Assembly (NCBI GenBank): GCA_905182985.1 | Contig: CAJJDN010000110.1 | Coordinates: forward strand, 261,635-325,634 | Source of the DNA: Paramecium sonneborni | Taxonomy: Eukaryota; Ciliophora; Oligohymenophorea; Peniculida; Parameciidae | Length of the DNA stretch: 64,000 nucleotides | Direction of reading: 5' to 3' | Shown: positions 1 through 14,500 of the stretch, piece by piece | Layout: each line of letters starts with the position of its first letter | How positions within the stretch are numbered: position 1 is the stretch's first letter | The notes under the pieces: model-generated | The model's input: only the letters and a program-made list of their open reading frames with translations | What the model was told of the DNA's origin: nothing | Databases searched by the model: none | Made by a program: the position numbers and the translations under genes

Positions 1-1750
1 ATAAAAAGTCTCTAAAGCCCCAAGAAGCTTCATTTGCAGTTTTTTGTAGTGTGCTCTTAAAATCAACTGTAAGTTCTGATTATGTATGAGGAATGATTTT
101 ATCTATACTCATAATTCTTTCTTTCCAGTTTCCATCAGGTCTACCACATACATCACTTTAGCCTGGATCATTCCATCCTAAAAATTAACTCCAAAATTCA
201 TTATTATCAACAAACATAGTTAATTCTTCTCCATCCCATTCATCAATTTTATAAACAGTTGCTTTAATTCTAATAAAATCATGTTTAGGTATTTTAAACA
301 CTTTTTAAACAGTAGCTTTCTAAAATTGTTTAATATTACATAATAATTACTTTTCCAAAAGCTTAATATCCACCTACTAATCCTAAATCTCCACATTTTG
401 TTACTGGAGGATTTGGTCCAGCTGGATCATTATCTTAAAATTTCCATCCATCTAATTTATTAAATTGCTCATCTGTAAAGAATTCTTTTGATAAGATATA
501 CCATTCATTCTTATTAATACATTTTCCATCTTGTAATGTATGTGTAGCTTAACATTTAGTACATTCATTTTCTGCAGTTCCAACACATTCTTCGCAAAAC
601 TTTGTACATTATGCAGCAAACAAAAAGAAATCACGAATTCCCCATGATTATTCATCAGGATCTTTTTTTAATGAAGTAGTGAAGGATATAGTCAATGTTG
701 GATTTGAATGTTTTTATATAATCTCAATAGATACAATTTTTTCTCCATAACCAGGATTTGTTTCCTTACTAAAATTATTAATTTAACTTACGCTCCACAT
801 AAATCAATTCCATCAGTTTTTTAAAAGGCTAATTTTTATACTTATTTATCATCAATTTTAACATAAAATTCTTCATTATCCCATAAATCAATCTAAAATA
901 TAAAACTAAATATCGTACCTTCCAAAATGTAAATTTAATCATAACTTTGCTATGAGGTACTAGATTTGTAATTGTATTTGATAATAATGCTTTAGCACCT
1001 ATATTTTCATAACCCCCAAATACTACAATACCAGAACATTCAAATCCTTTTGGTTTTCCATTCTCTAATTTCCATCCTTCCAATTTAGTGTCTACATGGA
1101 ACCAACTTAAAGCCTCCTAATTCCAGTGTTTACATTCTTAAACTTTATCATTATGACATATCCCACATTCTGATGGACATGGAATAAATGATATTTTTAA
1201 TTACCTAAATCCCCATGCTTATACATCAGCTTTTCCTTAAGAAGTTGTAGCCATAACTATTGTTACAGTTGGTGAATTGTGCAATATTTCAAATTCAACA
1301 TCAAATACTTTATCACTATTTTTTGATTCTGGTCCACCACATAAACGAATTCCTCCTTCTGTAAATCCCCATTTCATTTCCCAAGGAACTCCATCTACAT
1401 AAACAGAAATCACATCATTTTCCCATTCTCCTATTCTAAATTAATTATATCACGATCTCAATACTTCCATAATTGTAAATTGAACTTTAATTTATAATGA
1501 GGAGGTATTTTCAGTAATTTTGTAGCTGTACTCTTTGTACCAAATGTCTTGAATCCTCCAACTATATTTTTACCACTGCATTTTGTAATTATATCTGTTG
1601 TTGCTTCAAATTAATTTTAAATCACCCAACCTTTAAATTAATTATCATTTTACCATCCAAAGAGTCAAACTCTTCATTCTAGAATGCCTCATATTATGTT
1701 ATCCATTATGTATTTACTAATACCAATAGTCCTATTAATAATAATTTCAT
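1..1750 (-). CDS. Secreted or surface protein with tandem beta-rich/Cys repeats, 3' end beyond window
   Basis: The protein begins with a signal-like stretch (MKLLLIGLLVLVNTQW) and then repeats a domain of about 110-150 residues at least three times. Each copy has a VGG/FGG-Y motif, a hydrophobic strand ending LWK or FWK, a conserved acidic-aromatic turn, LCGG or VCGR, and a WGFR(D) motif. Cys-rich linkers such as CPSECGICHN separate the copies. This layout is typical of the large Cys-rich cell-surface proteins that ciliates encode in many copies; no enzymatic role is suggested. Introns are at 320-350, 769-791, 893-918, 1436-1464 and 1631-1653 (22-31 nt class). Each removes a frameshift or TGA and restores the repeat. 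The third repeat is still open at base 1, inside its WGFRDF motif, so the gene continues outside the window. The start is the first ATG, 24 bp downstream of the neighbouring gene's stop. Confidence 0.8.
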
Positions 1751-1774
1751 TAGAATAAAAAAACGAATATATTT

Positions 1775-3905
1775 TCATATTTATGAATTATTTAGTATTC
1801 TTGTTACGCTCAATCTATTATTATTAAACACATTAGATTTATCAACATTTTAATATTATTGTGGACTATATAAATTTTTACTATAATTTTATTGATCCTC
1901 AATCTAACTCACATTTATGTATTTACTCTGATGTTAATTCTGTTCTTGAGATGAGTTTAAAGAAGACTACATTTATACATATATATATATCTTACTTATT
2001 TCATCATATCACTATACCCATATTGATTAAATCTTTTTCTTTCTAAAAAATCATTTTAAAAGAATGTTTTCAATTCTTCGTTTGGATTAAACATTGAAAA
2101 ATTACTACTTACAGAACTTCTGTTGAAATCTTCTGATCTCTTAAACTCACTTTCCTACTGTTTCCCAACACTTGAAGGTCTGTACTAATAATTTAATTTT
2201 GGTGAATATTGATCTAAAATCTATTATTTGTATTTGCTGTAAATCAATATATTATCTTATAATTAAGGATTTCCTAAAAATTGATTTCCTTTATTTGAAT
2301 TTGTCATAGAAAGGGAACCTTAAAATTAATTATACTATGGTGATCCTATTACTTTTGGTTCATAATCTAATTATGGTGACATTGGTTATTACTATTATTT
2401 ATAAAAACTATTATTAGATAAAGTTCTTTTATGAGTAGATTCATTAATTTCTTAAGTAGATATCTTATTCATTTATGAATGATTACTTTCAGCAAGATGC
2501 TCTTCATGCATCTATTTTAACTTATCTGATGAATTTTTGAATGAATTTCTTTCACTTGCAATTTCTAACAAATGTTATTTATGCAATTTCTTATCCTAAT
2601 CAAGTAATGCTTTGATTTTTGATACTGCCTAAGTATTTTGCTATGTTTTAGTCTATCTATGTGATGCTCTTCCTTTTGAAGAAGCAGAATGACTACTGTG
2701 CTATTTCACATGAGATTATGAGCTTTCCTCTTAAACAGTTTCTAAATTCTTCTTAGACTATTATTTTTATGAAAATTTGAATTTAGGAGATCTATTTGGT
2801 GATTTCTATTGAGCATGAGATTGTTTTTTATTTTAAGATACTTATTTTTAACTTGATTATGGTTAAGCAAATGTTTAATTTGTATTATGCGTATTATGGG
2901 AATTATGATCACTTTATTTTGTGTTTGACTATGAAGATATTTATGATTATTATAACTATTAATATTACTATTAATAATACTATTATTATTATTATTATTA
3001 TTACTATTACTATTATTATTATTAATATTGTTATTAAGCATATTATTATTACTATGATATTTAACTCTGTTAAAGTTATGAATATTATAAGATTTGTGGA
3101 ATATAATGATCCCTAACTGGATATCTATCTGTATCATCAAATACTGGAGGCTCTTCAGTTTCTGTATTTTAATGATCAACAAAGTGACTCTTTTTCTAAT
3201 GATTATCTTACATTGTTTTTATAGGTTTTGGAGGTTTATCTTTTATTTAATTGTCTCTCATAACAGACTTAATCTCTGTATCATCCAAATGGTGTTTAGA
3301 GATTGTTATATGTATTTAATTAATTGTTTAAGGTTTTATTTCCGTAATCTTTGGTGTAATCTCCTTAGATTTCTTCTGTATCAATTATTATTATTGTTTG
3401 AATCCAAGAGAAGCAGATCTCTTTCTGTCATCGTATACAGGAGATAAATTCTATACTAGTCTATCATGACTTCTTTATGTTTGCCGTTGTCTTAAATTTT
3501 ACATCATTAATCATTACATTATTGAATTATTATAATGGATCTATTGCGTTAATTTACTTATTTCATCTTTCAATTAATCCAATTCATGTCTAATATCACA
3601 AGGTTCCTAAACTAATTACAATCTTCCATGCTATTACAATTTGCCTTAATTTAAATTTCTATTTTACTTGCATAATCAATTATTTCATTTATGTTAGGCT
3701 TCCCATTTGTGAAGAACCCCTTTTTTATTAACTTATCGAATCCTATTATGAAAACACATTTAATCATCATATCTTAATGTTAAAAAGGGAACAAATTTAT
3801 TAAGGATTGTACAAATTTCCCATTCATTTATAAGTTTTGAATTTCGTTATAATAAATTTTTATTGTTAAATTAAAAAGAAATTAATTTTTTGATTCATTT
3901 CTCAT
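1775..3905 (-). CDS. Gln-rich protein with a poly-Gln tract, function unknown
   Basis: The spliced model is 683 residues after removing introns at 1967-1995, 3491-3517 and 3645-3667. I do not recognise a family. The first 200 residues look folded (hydrophobic, with a GFDKLIKKGF segment), followed by a short coiled coil (RHELDQLKDEISKL). The rest is low complexity: Ser/Asn/Gln-rich, with a run of 15 consecutive Gln at 2980-3024 written entirely in TAA/TAG codons. The composition suggests a disordered, possibly condensate-forming or scaffold protein; that is inference only. The start at 3905 follows an in-frame TGA; a later ATG at about 3825 is possible. The gene ends 24 bp upstream of the next gene's start codon on the same strand. 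Confidence 0.65.
2980..3024 (-). repeat. Poly-Gln tract of TAA/TAG codons
   Basis: Fifteen consecutive glutamine codons, all TAA or TAG, lie in a longer Q/Y-rich block (2941-3060) of the gene at 1775-3905. On the plus strand it looks like a TTA/CTA trinucleotide microsatellite. Confidence 0.85.
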
Positions 3906-4532
3906 ATCAAATTCTTGTTCTTTTCCTTAGAGAAATTAAAATCAAAATATATATAACTTATATTTTTGTGTCTTGTATTTTTATACTAGAAATATATCAT
4001 AGAGGTAGATTATAAATAGAGTAAAAAAGAGAGTTTAATCTAATTTTGTAGTCTAATTAATCTTTTATTTTATTTAGATGTGTGAATTAATTTTGATATT
4101 AAATTTTGCTTTATGTCTAGAGTATTAAATTTAATGGAAGAATGTTTTATTTAGAAACCTTTTGATTCTAAGATCTAATTATTGAATTCTAGAAATATGT
4201 TGATATTAAATTATTTCATAGACATATGATATATATAAGAAAAAATCTAAAAAGATTAGGTAATGTTAATAATTTTCTAAGCTTTCATTCTTCATTATGG
4301 TACAATTTTGTGATAGAGTAATTGTCTAATTCTTATAAAAATATTCATGCATTTAATTATTTAAATATCATTTTAATTATTATTTTGTAAAAGGAATAAA
4401 TTTATGGATTTAATTGTTAGTTTGTGATATAAAAAGATGTTTGATTGATTAATAATTGATTTTATTGGACATTCATCCAAAAGTGAAGGTGATGATGAAT
4501 AACCTATTAAATCAATATTAGGATTGTTTTTT
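3906..4532. other. Intergenic, no supported gene
   Basis: 627 bp of AT-rich sequence between two minus-strand genes. It holds only short open frames, such as a plus-strand ATG frame of about 30 codons near 4134, with no recognisable motif or intron structure. Confidence 0.5.
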
Positions 4533-5343
4533 TCAATTTTAATGATTTTATGAAAATGTCATCAACTCAAATGCTATTGTTTTAACTCTTTCTGTATTTT
4601 TAAATGACCAAGGAAGTCGTTTTATATCGATGGATGCCTAGGATTATGTATATATTTACAGAACTATTATTTCTTAAGCTCATCCAAATTTTGTCCTATA
4701 GTTTGTCAATCTTATTTTTTCTATCTGCTTTTATAGCATCATCAAAATGATCTAAAATAACAGAAAGAAGAATACCTAAAAACTCTCTGTAAAAAGTTTA
4801 GAAAATTTAAGATGAAAATAATTGTTTTAGGAAATCATTATTCATTGTTTTATTTTTGCTGTTTTTTCTAAATGGAAGAATTAGTGGAATTTTTATTTCT
4901 TGTTCAATTATTTATAAAAATTCTTAACGAGCTGTTTTTAAGTTAGTTTCTAATTGATTGTGGAGAAATATACTTGAAATATTGTTTTTTTCTGATATAC
5001 TCTTAAATATAAACCTGAATGCTTTTCTAAGACAAAACTTTATTAATTCTTCTCTACTCTTGATTTGCTGTTACTATTTCATAGCTAAAATTTCTAATAT
5101 TTGAGCTAATTGAGTTTAATTGATTTCTCTCAGCTTTTAAGTTATATGATGGATTTGAGTGTGATCATCAATAATTAACAGAATGTATTCACGAATAGTT
5201 TATTTATTCAAAAGATGCTGATTAATGGCATTCAAAAATTGATTATCACTTGGAGAATATTATATAGACAAAGTCACATTTTTAGAGTTGGTTGAGTTTT
5301 CAGCTTGGATGACTAAGATAAGTAAGAGTATTACTTTAATCAT
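4533..5343 (-). CDS. Small secreted protein, unknown
   Basis: 262 residues from an ATG at 5343, with one 22-nt intron at 4638-4659. Unspliced, the frame also ends early, but splicing extends it by a Trp/Pro-containing, charged segment that looks like real protein. The N terminus MIKVILLLILVIQAEN reads as a cleavable signal peptide. The remainder is mostly helical and amphipathic with no Cys-rich or repeat pattern, so a soluble secreted or vesicular role is likely. No family is recognised. No transmembrane segment follows the signal. Confidence 0.65.
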
Positions 5344-5811
5344 TGTGACTATAAAATAGCATTTGTTACTAACTCTAGTAATTATGAATTGGGGCAAAAT
5401 TGTATGGTACTTAAAATTATGAATAATATATTTATAGAGGATTTTAAAAGGGAAAGGGTTAGGTAAGTGTCTAAGTTTAATGGAATAAATTGGAAGAGAT
5501 TAGGGGATTGGTAAAAAGTTGATTCATGTGGTTTAAAATATTAATATTAAATCGAATTAGATTTAAAAGTATCTTTAATCAAGCATAAATTTATATTAAT
5601 TATATATTCATTTATTAATGATAGTTATCAAAAATAGATAATATTGAAAAAGACATACAAAAGTAGTAGAAGTTATTGATTCAACAAAAATTATTTTGTT
5701 GTTAAATGGATTTATTGTTTACAATTAATGAACAATTAAGTATGAATATGACATAAAATAAAATAAAATTTTAGATATGAACACAATTTTAATAATATTT
5801 ATTATATACTA
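5344..5811. other. Intergenic, with a short hairpin
   Basis: 468 bp downstream of the glutamate dehydrogenase stop and upstream of the secreted-protein gene. No gene is supported. An 8-bp inverted repeat (CAACAAAA ... TTTTGTTG, 4-nt loop) lies at 5682-5701; its role is unknown. Confidence 0.5.
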
Positions 5812-7513
<1,702 letters not shown>

Positions 7514-7792
7514 TTTATTTTTAATTATGATGCTTTATCAAGATGAATCATCTTTCAATAATACGTACTATACGTCATACAAATTATAGATTTGGGAAAT
7601 ATGATTTAATTTTTTTTATTTATTTTATTTTATGATGTATTATCTCACAATCTCTTTATCTTACTAATACGAATTATTATTCATTCCAATTATATCACCA
7701 TTTAATTATCTATAATATATTATTATACTATTTTCCCAACCCCCCCCTTAACCCCACATTTTATTTTATATTTTTTATACTAATTATCCAAT
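7514..7792. promoter_or_regulatory. Shared divergent upstream region with C-rich tract
   Basis: This is the only sequence between the start codons of glutamate dehydrogenase (minus) and the next gene (plus), so both promoters should lie here. At 7735-7756 it contains a strikingly C-rich tract, CCCAA followed by eight C, then TTAACCCC, which is very unusual in DNA this AT-rich. It is a candidate regulatory site or interstitial telomere-like tract. Confidence 0.5.
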
Positions 7793-9928
7793 ATGTCTCA
7801 TACTACCAAAGAATACCTTCCCATTGTCTTCACTGATCTCTAAATCTCTAATTAATTATAACTCGATGATTTCTATATCCATGAAAAGTAATTTTATCCT
7901 CAATTCAAGACTTCCAATTATTAAATACTCACATCATTCATTATCTCAACCCAAAATAACTAAAGCTACTTCTCCTTCTAAAACACAATAAGAATTACTT
8001 AACTGTTAAAAAAACATCAAAAGGATAGTCTTTCCTAACATACTTTAAAGAACTAAAGAAGACATCAAAAAATATCGATAACATTAACTCTCCTTAATAA
8101 GTGATGATATTCCTAATTCATAAACTATAGAATTAGAACACAAAAAAGCAACCAAAAAAAATAGCAAATCTCCCTCTAAACTCCATTCATAATAACAAAG
8201 TTATATAAGCAATTAACCAATTAGAACTGATCTTTCTTCATTATTTTTTGATAATAATATAGAATCTTATTCGAATGACTCTATTTTTAAATTTCGTAAA
8301 CTTAGGTATATTTCTTGTTTATTTTAGTCCAACTTTTAATGAAGCATCTTGGTAAAAAGTCGATAAAGTTAACAGAATGAATATTGCTCATGAAGTTTAA
8401 AAAGAAATACATCATTTAGAAAGATTTAACACTTATTGGAAGCCAGACATGATTAATTAGTTTCTCTAATTAAAAATAGTATAATAAGGAGTTAACTTCA
8501 AAAAAGGAACCAAGAGAATCTTTATACTTTTGTACTTACCTCATCAAACTCTTGTTTTAAAAAGTTCATAAGTTGAAGTTAAAAGCAGGTATTCTATTAA
8601 ATTAAATTTGAATAGTCCTGTATCATTACAATTAAATGCATTAGTTTATTTTGTTCCAATTTATGACAAAATCAATAATATTAATGAATTAACAGATAAT
8701 TATAATGTTTGGACAAAACACTTCTTAGATTTATTACACTATAAACATTATCTTAATACTGTAAAGTTTTATTTTTTGGATGGGAAGGAGCTTTAAACAT
8801 TAAATTAAATACCATCATATGAAAAATTTATATATTGCAACTTACAAGTAAATACAAGGCGAAATATTTTTAGGGAGAATTCGATATTTGGAATAGAGTG
8901 AGTTAAACTTTAAATTTAGGAGGGTAGTTTTAGATTGAAAAATTTGTAAAATTAGCTACAAAAATGGTTGATTTAAGATCAAAGGATGATATTATTAAAT
9001 TCTTTAATAAAAGAGATAATTTTCTTCCTTTTTATTCTATGGGTTATGATTAAGTTTAAGAAGAGGTTTAATAACATATTCCATAAACAATCGAAAAAAT
9101 TTAATAAGAAGGAGATGATGAATAATTAAATGATGAAATTATAGACTAATCAATTTTTTAAATGAATAAGAATCAATAGAAAACCTATTTAAAAACAATA
9201 TAATAATTTATACAATAAAATAAAACTAAATACTCTTAACATTTAGCAAATTAAGAAGCTGGTATGAGATAAAGAAAAGAACAAATAAAGGGGATCAGAA
9301 GAAAATCAATAGAAATTAAATTAAAAGTGGTATACTATTTATTATAATACTTTAATAGTATAAATAAATGGTAGATCCTAATGAGGAGGATCAAATTGAA
9401 AGAAAACTTTTACATGAAAGCACTTAATCAATTGATGAAATAAAAGAAGATGCTGCAGATAAAGTTGATGTGTTGAAAAATGCAATTTATAAAAAGTTGC
9501 CTAAAAAGATAGAATTAAATAATGATCCATTTTCAAGCTTTTCTTCAAAAGATAATAAAAAATTTAAAGAAATAATGAAATTGATTAACATTGAACAAAT
9601 AGTTTTAGAAAAAAAAGTTAACAGATAGGATATTTTGCATTATCTTTCTTTATTTAAGGCACTTATGGATTCAGATGATCGAAATTAATTTACAATATGT
9701 CAATTAGATTATCCATCCTTATATATATCAAGAGAATAACTTAAGAAAAGTTTACCATACATAATTTTATATAAAAATTAGTTGAACACTGGAAAGTTAA
9801 ATGAAATATATGAGAGATAATATAATTATGTTGAATTTTTGGAATTTTTAGATATATTTACAACTGAATACATTGTTTCAGATAAAGAATTGGAAAGATT
9901 AAAAAATCAAAAACAAGATTAATATTGA
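7793..9928 (+). CDS. Unrecognised protein, possibly with an EF-hand-like C terminus
   Basis: 678 residues after splicing 7888-7909, 8306-8327, 8848-8873 and 9330-9358. A fifth in-frame intron, 8589-8615 (27 nt, GTATTC...TAG), is possible and would shorten the protein by nine residues. The N-terminal 180 residues are Ser/Lys/Gln-rich and probably disordered. The middle is a folded alpha/beta-looking block (TKRIFILLYLPHQT ... ALVYFVPIYD). Next comes a Gln-rich linker, then a helical C-terminal domain whose FKALMDSDDRNQF and NYVEFLEFLDIF segments resemble degenerate EF-hand loops. No family is assigned. The first intron settles the frame: without it the N terminus hits a TGA at about residue 100. 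Confidence 0.7.
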
Positions 9929-9995
9929 CTTTTAATCTATATTTATTAAAATATTAAATGCAAATGTAAATTTTGATAAAGTAAAATATTTTATG

Positions 9996-10974
9996 TCATT
10001 ATTCTTATTCTTGGGAGGTTAAAAGAATCTGTTGATACCTATTGCTCATTTCATGAACAATTAGTGAATCATCAACCCCAGATTTGAGTATCCAAGGATG
10101 AGTTTAGATTTCTGAAATCTAATAAGATCAATACAAATTCTTACAGATAATCTTTAATTAGGATTGAAAGCTAATAATTTTATGATTAAATCTTTCAATT
10201 CAGAACTAAAATCAACTTATTATGTTTCCCAAAATTTGTTATGTTATTTTCTAAAAAATAATATTAACAACAGAAATACCTATAGATTAGCTAGTATACT
10301 TAATCTGATTTGATATTAGCTGTTTAGAATGGACAGAAACCAGAAGTAATTTAAAATAAAATAACTCCCAATTAAAATAAATCTGCTTCAATTCCGTGAT
10401 AAGGTTGTTAAAGGAAGATTTCAGGAGCTGCTGTTGATGGAGATCCAACATATCTAAAATTAAATAAATAATAATACGTATTAATCTTAATTCTTTTCCC
10501 TTGAGCATCCATAAATTTAATTGCATATCCGAAATCACAAATAAGAATGTTAAAATTATCATCCAATAATATGTTTTCTAATTTTAAATCTCTATGAGCC
10601 ACTCCATTCTTATGGATTTCAGAAATAACTACTAGTTAACAAATTTTTTACTTTAGATTATTTACTTAAAATAATGTCTTGAAAATTCTTCTGTGAATTT
10701 TGATAACTTTAAATATTGTAACAGATTTCCTTATTTTGCGTAATCCATCATTATGCAACCATCACATTCACATTCTCTAACTCTTATTACTCCAGGAATG
10801 TTTCTTAATAATTACATCATTTTTATTTCATTTTCATATAAAGATTACTATTACTACTTGAAAACCTTCATAGCCATCAGTTATCCACATCGATTTACTA
10901 GTTAAACACTAAATATTTAAAATAATTAAATACTCTGCAGAATAGCCTTGTCCAATTTTAGTCACTACAAACAT
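9996..10974 (-). CDS. Serine/threonine protein kinase, single domain
   Basis: 284 residues, essentially a bare kinase domain. The Gly-rich loop reads GQGYSAD, the ATP-anchoring Lys is in AMKVF, the catalytic loop is AHRDLKLEN (around residue 110), the Mg-binding motif is DFG, and the activation segment ends TAAPEIF. All catalytic residues are present, so an active enzyme is expected. HRDLKxEN and the following EADLFQLGVILF are typical of CAMK-like kinases, but the subfamily is not certain. Introns: 10119-10144, 10251-10279, 10454-10477, 10632-10651 (20 nt) and 10909-10933. The C-terminal intron restores the last kinase helix (THPWILK). Confidence 0.9.
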
Positions 10975-11566
10975 TTCAGAAATATTAATATACTAATAAA
11001 TATTTATTTATTTTTATAACATTTATCATCCTGGTGTTAAATAATTATATTTAACTAAAACAAATATTCTCAAAATTTTCTACTTTCACATTTTATTTAT
11101 CATTTTTGCTTCATAACTAACTTATCCAAAATTACATTTTAATTCTATTGATCATAATCTTCTAATAATGTAAATAATAATTTTAATTCTATTAATTCCA
11201 AAAAAAAAGAGATTTCTAATTCAAATTTATTTAGTATTTCAATTTAAATATTTCTAAAACAACATATTGCAATTTTGTTTCATTTATAATATTTAGAATA
11301 CAAAAATAAACTAAATTTTTAATCCAATATTATGAAAAAATAAAAATTTTTTAAAAGTTTAATTGGATACTGTATGTTAAGAGTTTACTTAAGTATGAAC
11401 AAGTCTGTATGAAATTTAAACAAATATGGTTTTAGTTTAATAGGTTTATAGGTGTTTTTATTAATAAATTTGTTACTAAATTTTTAGATAAATATTAAAG
11501 AATGTTTTAAATAAAGGTATTAATACAAAAATAAAAACCCGGCATATTAATTATTTAGCTTTATTT
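10975..11566. other. Intergenic between divergent kinase and SMC1 genes
   Basis: 592 bp containing both upstream regions. A minus-strand stop-free frame (11100-11279) has protein-like composition but no start codon, and is within the length expected by chance. Confidence 0.4.
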
Positions 11567-14500
11567 ATGAGTTAACTTATAGGAACATTGTCATTAGATA
11601 CGAATGCTTATATAGATTACAACATCAGTGAGAACATGTCAAATAATGCTCTAGAAAACTCTGATTTATTTAAAGTGAGATTAGGGAAAATAAAAGGGAT
11701 TAAAGTATATAATTTTAAATCATTTGAAAATGAGCATTATATAGGTCCTTTTACAAAATTTACAAGCATTATTGGACCAAATGGAGGAGGTATATAAAAT
11801 AATAAAATAAAATAGGAAAGTCAAATGTGCTAGATGCAATTTAATTTGTATTGGGAATTTCAATAAGATCAATGAGATGTCATAGAGCAGAGGAATTAAT
11901 ATATAGTTAATCTATGTATTATAAGAATTATTAGGAGGAAGATCGATAAGCGTATGTAGAAATAATATTTGATGCTATTAATTATTTGGAAACTTAAATT
12001 TCACTAAAAAGAACTGTAAATAAATAATAGCAAACTTAAGTTTTTATTGGTGATTAATAAGTAAGTGAAAAAGAATTGAGCTCATTTTTGTTATTATCTA
12101 AAATAATATTACCTGCTAAGAACTTTATAATGTTATAAGGTGATACAGATACATTAACAACGATTGAGCCAAAAAAATTAACGGAATTATTTGAATATGT
12201 AAGTGGGAGTGTTCAATATAAAAATACTTGTTAATAGATTTAAGCTGAATTAAATAAGGTAGTCTTAAGAATGAGAGAATTATAATTTTAAAGAGGAGCT
12301 ATGAGAACTGAATAAAAAAAGGTTAAAGAATTAAAAAATACTTCTGATAAATTTAAAAAAATTAATGATGAAATTAATTAATTGAAGTTAAGATAGAAGT
12401 TATTTGAATTAAAATAAATAGATAATGAATTAGAAGATGTTTCAAAATAATTGAGTTAGAATAAAAATGATGAACATGATTAAAATAGTGAAAATAAGAA
12501 ATTGATTGAAGATATTTAATAATGTGATTTAGAGATTGAAAAATTAAAGTAGGAATTAAATTAGATTGAAGAAAATGAAAAAAAAATAAAAAAAGATGAA
12601 AAATGTAAAGCATATGATACAACTTCAATTGATTTAGAAATAGAATTATAAAAGAAATAATTATCAACATATGAAGGTTTATTAAGTAAATTAAAAAAAG
12701 ATATTAATTATTAAATAGAAATGATAGAAGAAGTATAAACAGATTTAGATGGAAAAACTTAATATTTATAGAAGATTAAAGCATAAAGTGATTTAAAGTT
12801 ATCAAAGAAATTGATGGAAGAATTTTAAGAATTATAAATGAAATTTAAAATATAGAATTAATAAATATAATCTGATTTAGAAAAATTATAAGAGAAATAG
12901 GGAATGTCATAAAAGATTTATGATTAAATAGATGATGAAATTAAATAATATACAGATGATAGAAAGGAATTAATCTAAGCAATTGAAGATCAAAATACTT
13001 AATTAAAATATGTTAAAGATGAATTTGATGTTCTAAAAGATAGACATCAAAATACATAAAAGAGAATAGATGAATTGTATAGATAAAATTAAATTGAAGA
13101 AAATGAATTAAAATAACTTTAACAACATAAAATAGAATAAGAGAAATAATTAAGATTGATTGAAGTATAAGAAACTGAGAATATTGATGAAAAATAGACA
13201 TAATTATTAATATAATAACTAAAGTCTATGTTCAAAGATTTTCGAGGAGAATTATCCAGTTTATGTAATCCGGATTAGTAATAATTTGCAATTCCTTTGA
13301 AAGTAGCACTTGGACAAAGATTGTTATGTGCATTGGTAGTAGATTCTGAGAAAACAGCAAAAGAGATTAATATGCATTTAAGATCTTTGGATATTGTTAA
13401 GGAACTGATAATATTGAATAGAGTTAAAGGCAATAAAGATGAATCTGAGTTAAGAGAAAATGTTGAATAATTTGTTTAATAATATAGAAAGCAAACAAGA
13501 GCAGGTAAAGCATATTTAGCAATAGATATAATTAAATATGATTAATGTTTAGATAAAGTTTTAAAATCATTATTAAGTGGAGTAATTGTTTGTGATTCTT
13601 ATTAATTAGCAGTTTAAATATAGAAAGAATAAATATAAGATGTTAGATAAATAATTACTTTAGATGGTATTACTTTGGCAACATCAGGGATGATTGTTTT
13701 TAATGGTTCATAATAAAGATTATCTGATATGAGAAATTTTAGATCTAATAATTAACGAATTTAATTAAGAGGACCTAAAGAATCTAAAGAATATTTAGTC
13801 AAATCTATAGAAGATTTATAAAATAAAATCAAAACACTCAAAAATGTTAGTGTTTAAGATGATTTAAAATATCAATCAGCATTAAAAATGAAATTAGAAG
13901 AATAACAGGCTCAATTATCAAATAAATAAATTTCATTATAAAAATCAATATAAATGTATAATGAAAAGTTAAAGTAAGTTGATAAATTATTAGATGAACT
14001 TTATAATGAAATAAATAAAAGAAAAATATAACTCAAAGAATATGATGAGTAAAATGATAAATTTTTAAGTTAAATTTAAAATCAATAAAAATTAGCTTAT
14101 TAAGATTTTGCAAAAAGAAATGGAATAAGTCTTTAGGAATTAAATTAATTAGATTTTTAATAAAATTTGGGTAAGCAATTTGAAATTAAATAATAGCAAT
14201 TAAATAAATTGTAAGTTTAAAAATAAAGTATGGAATAATATTTGGAAGAACTTAAAAAAAAGTAAGATGATTTCCAAAATAATATAAAAAGTAAAATTGA
14301 AGCAATTAATAATTATGAACAAAGAAAAATTGATATTTAATAAAATCATGAGAAGAAGAATAAAGATTTAGTTTAGTATTCGCATAAGTAACTAGAAATA
14401 AATCAAAGATTAAAAACTTAATAGAAGAAATTGTTCAATTTAACTGATTTGAGGAATCAATAGGTAAAAAAGGGAGTGGATAAAAAATAATAAATAAATT

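Noticed and set aside
2796..3447. Long plus-strand open frames over the Gln-rich gene
   Set aside because: They are shadows of the minus-strand CDS; the TTA-rich repeat opens all frames.
11100..11279. Minus-strand protein-like frame
   Set aside because: No ATG, about 60 codons, no connecting exon found.
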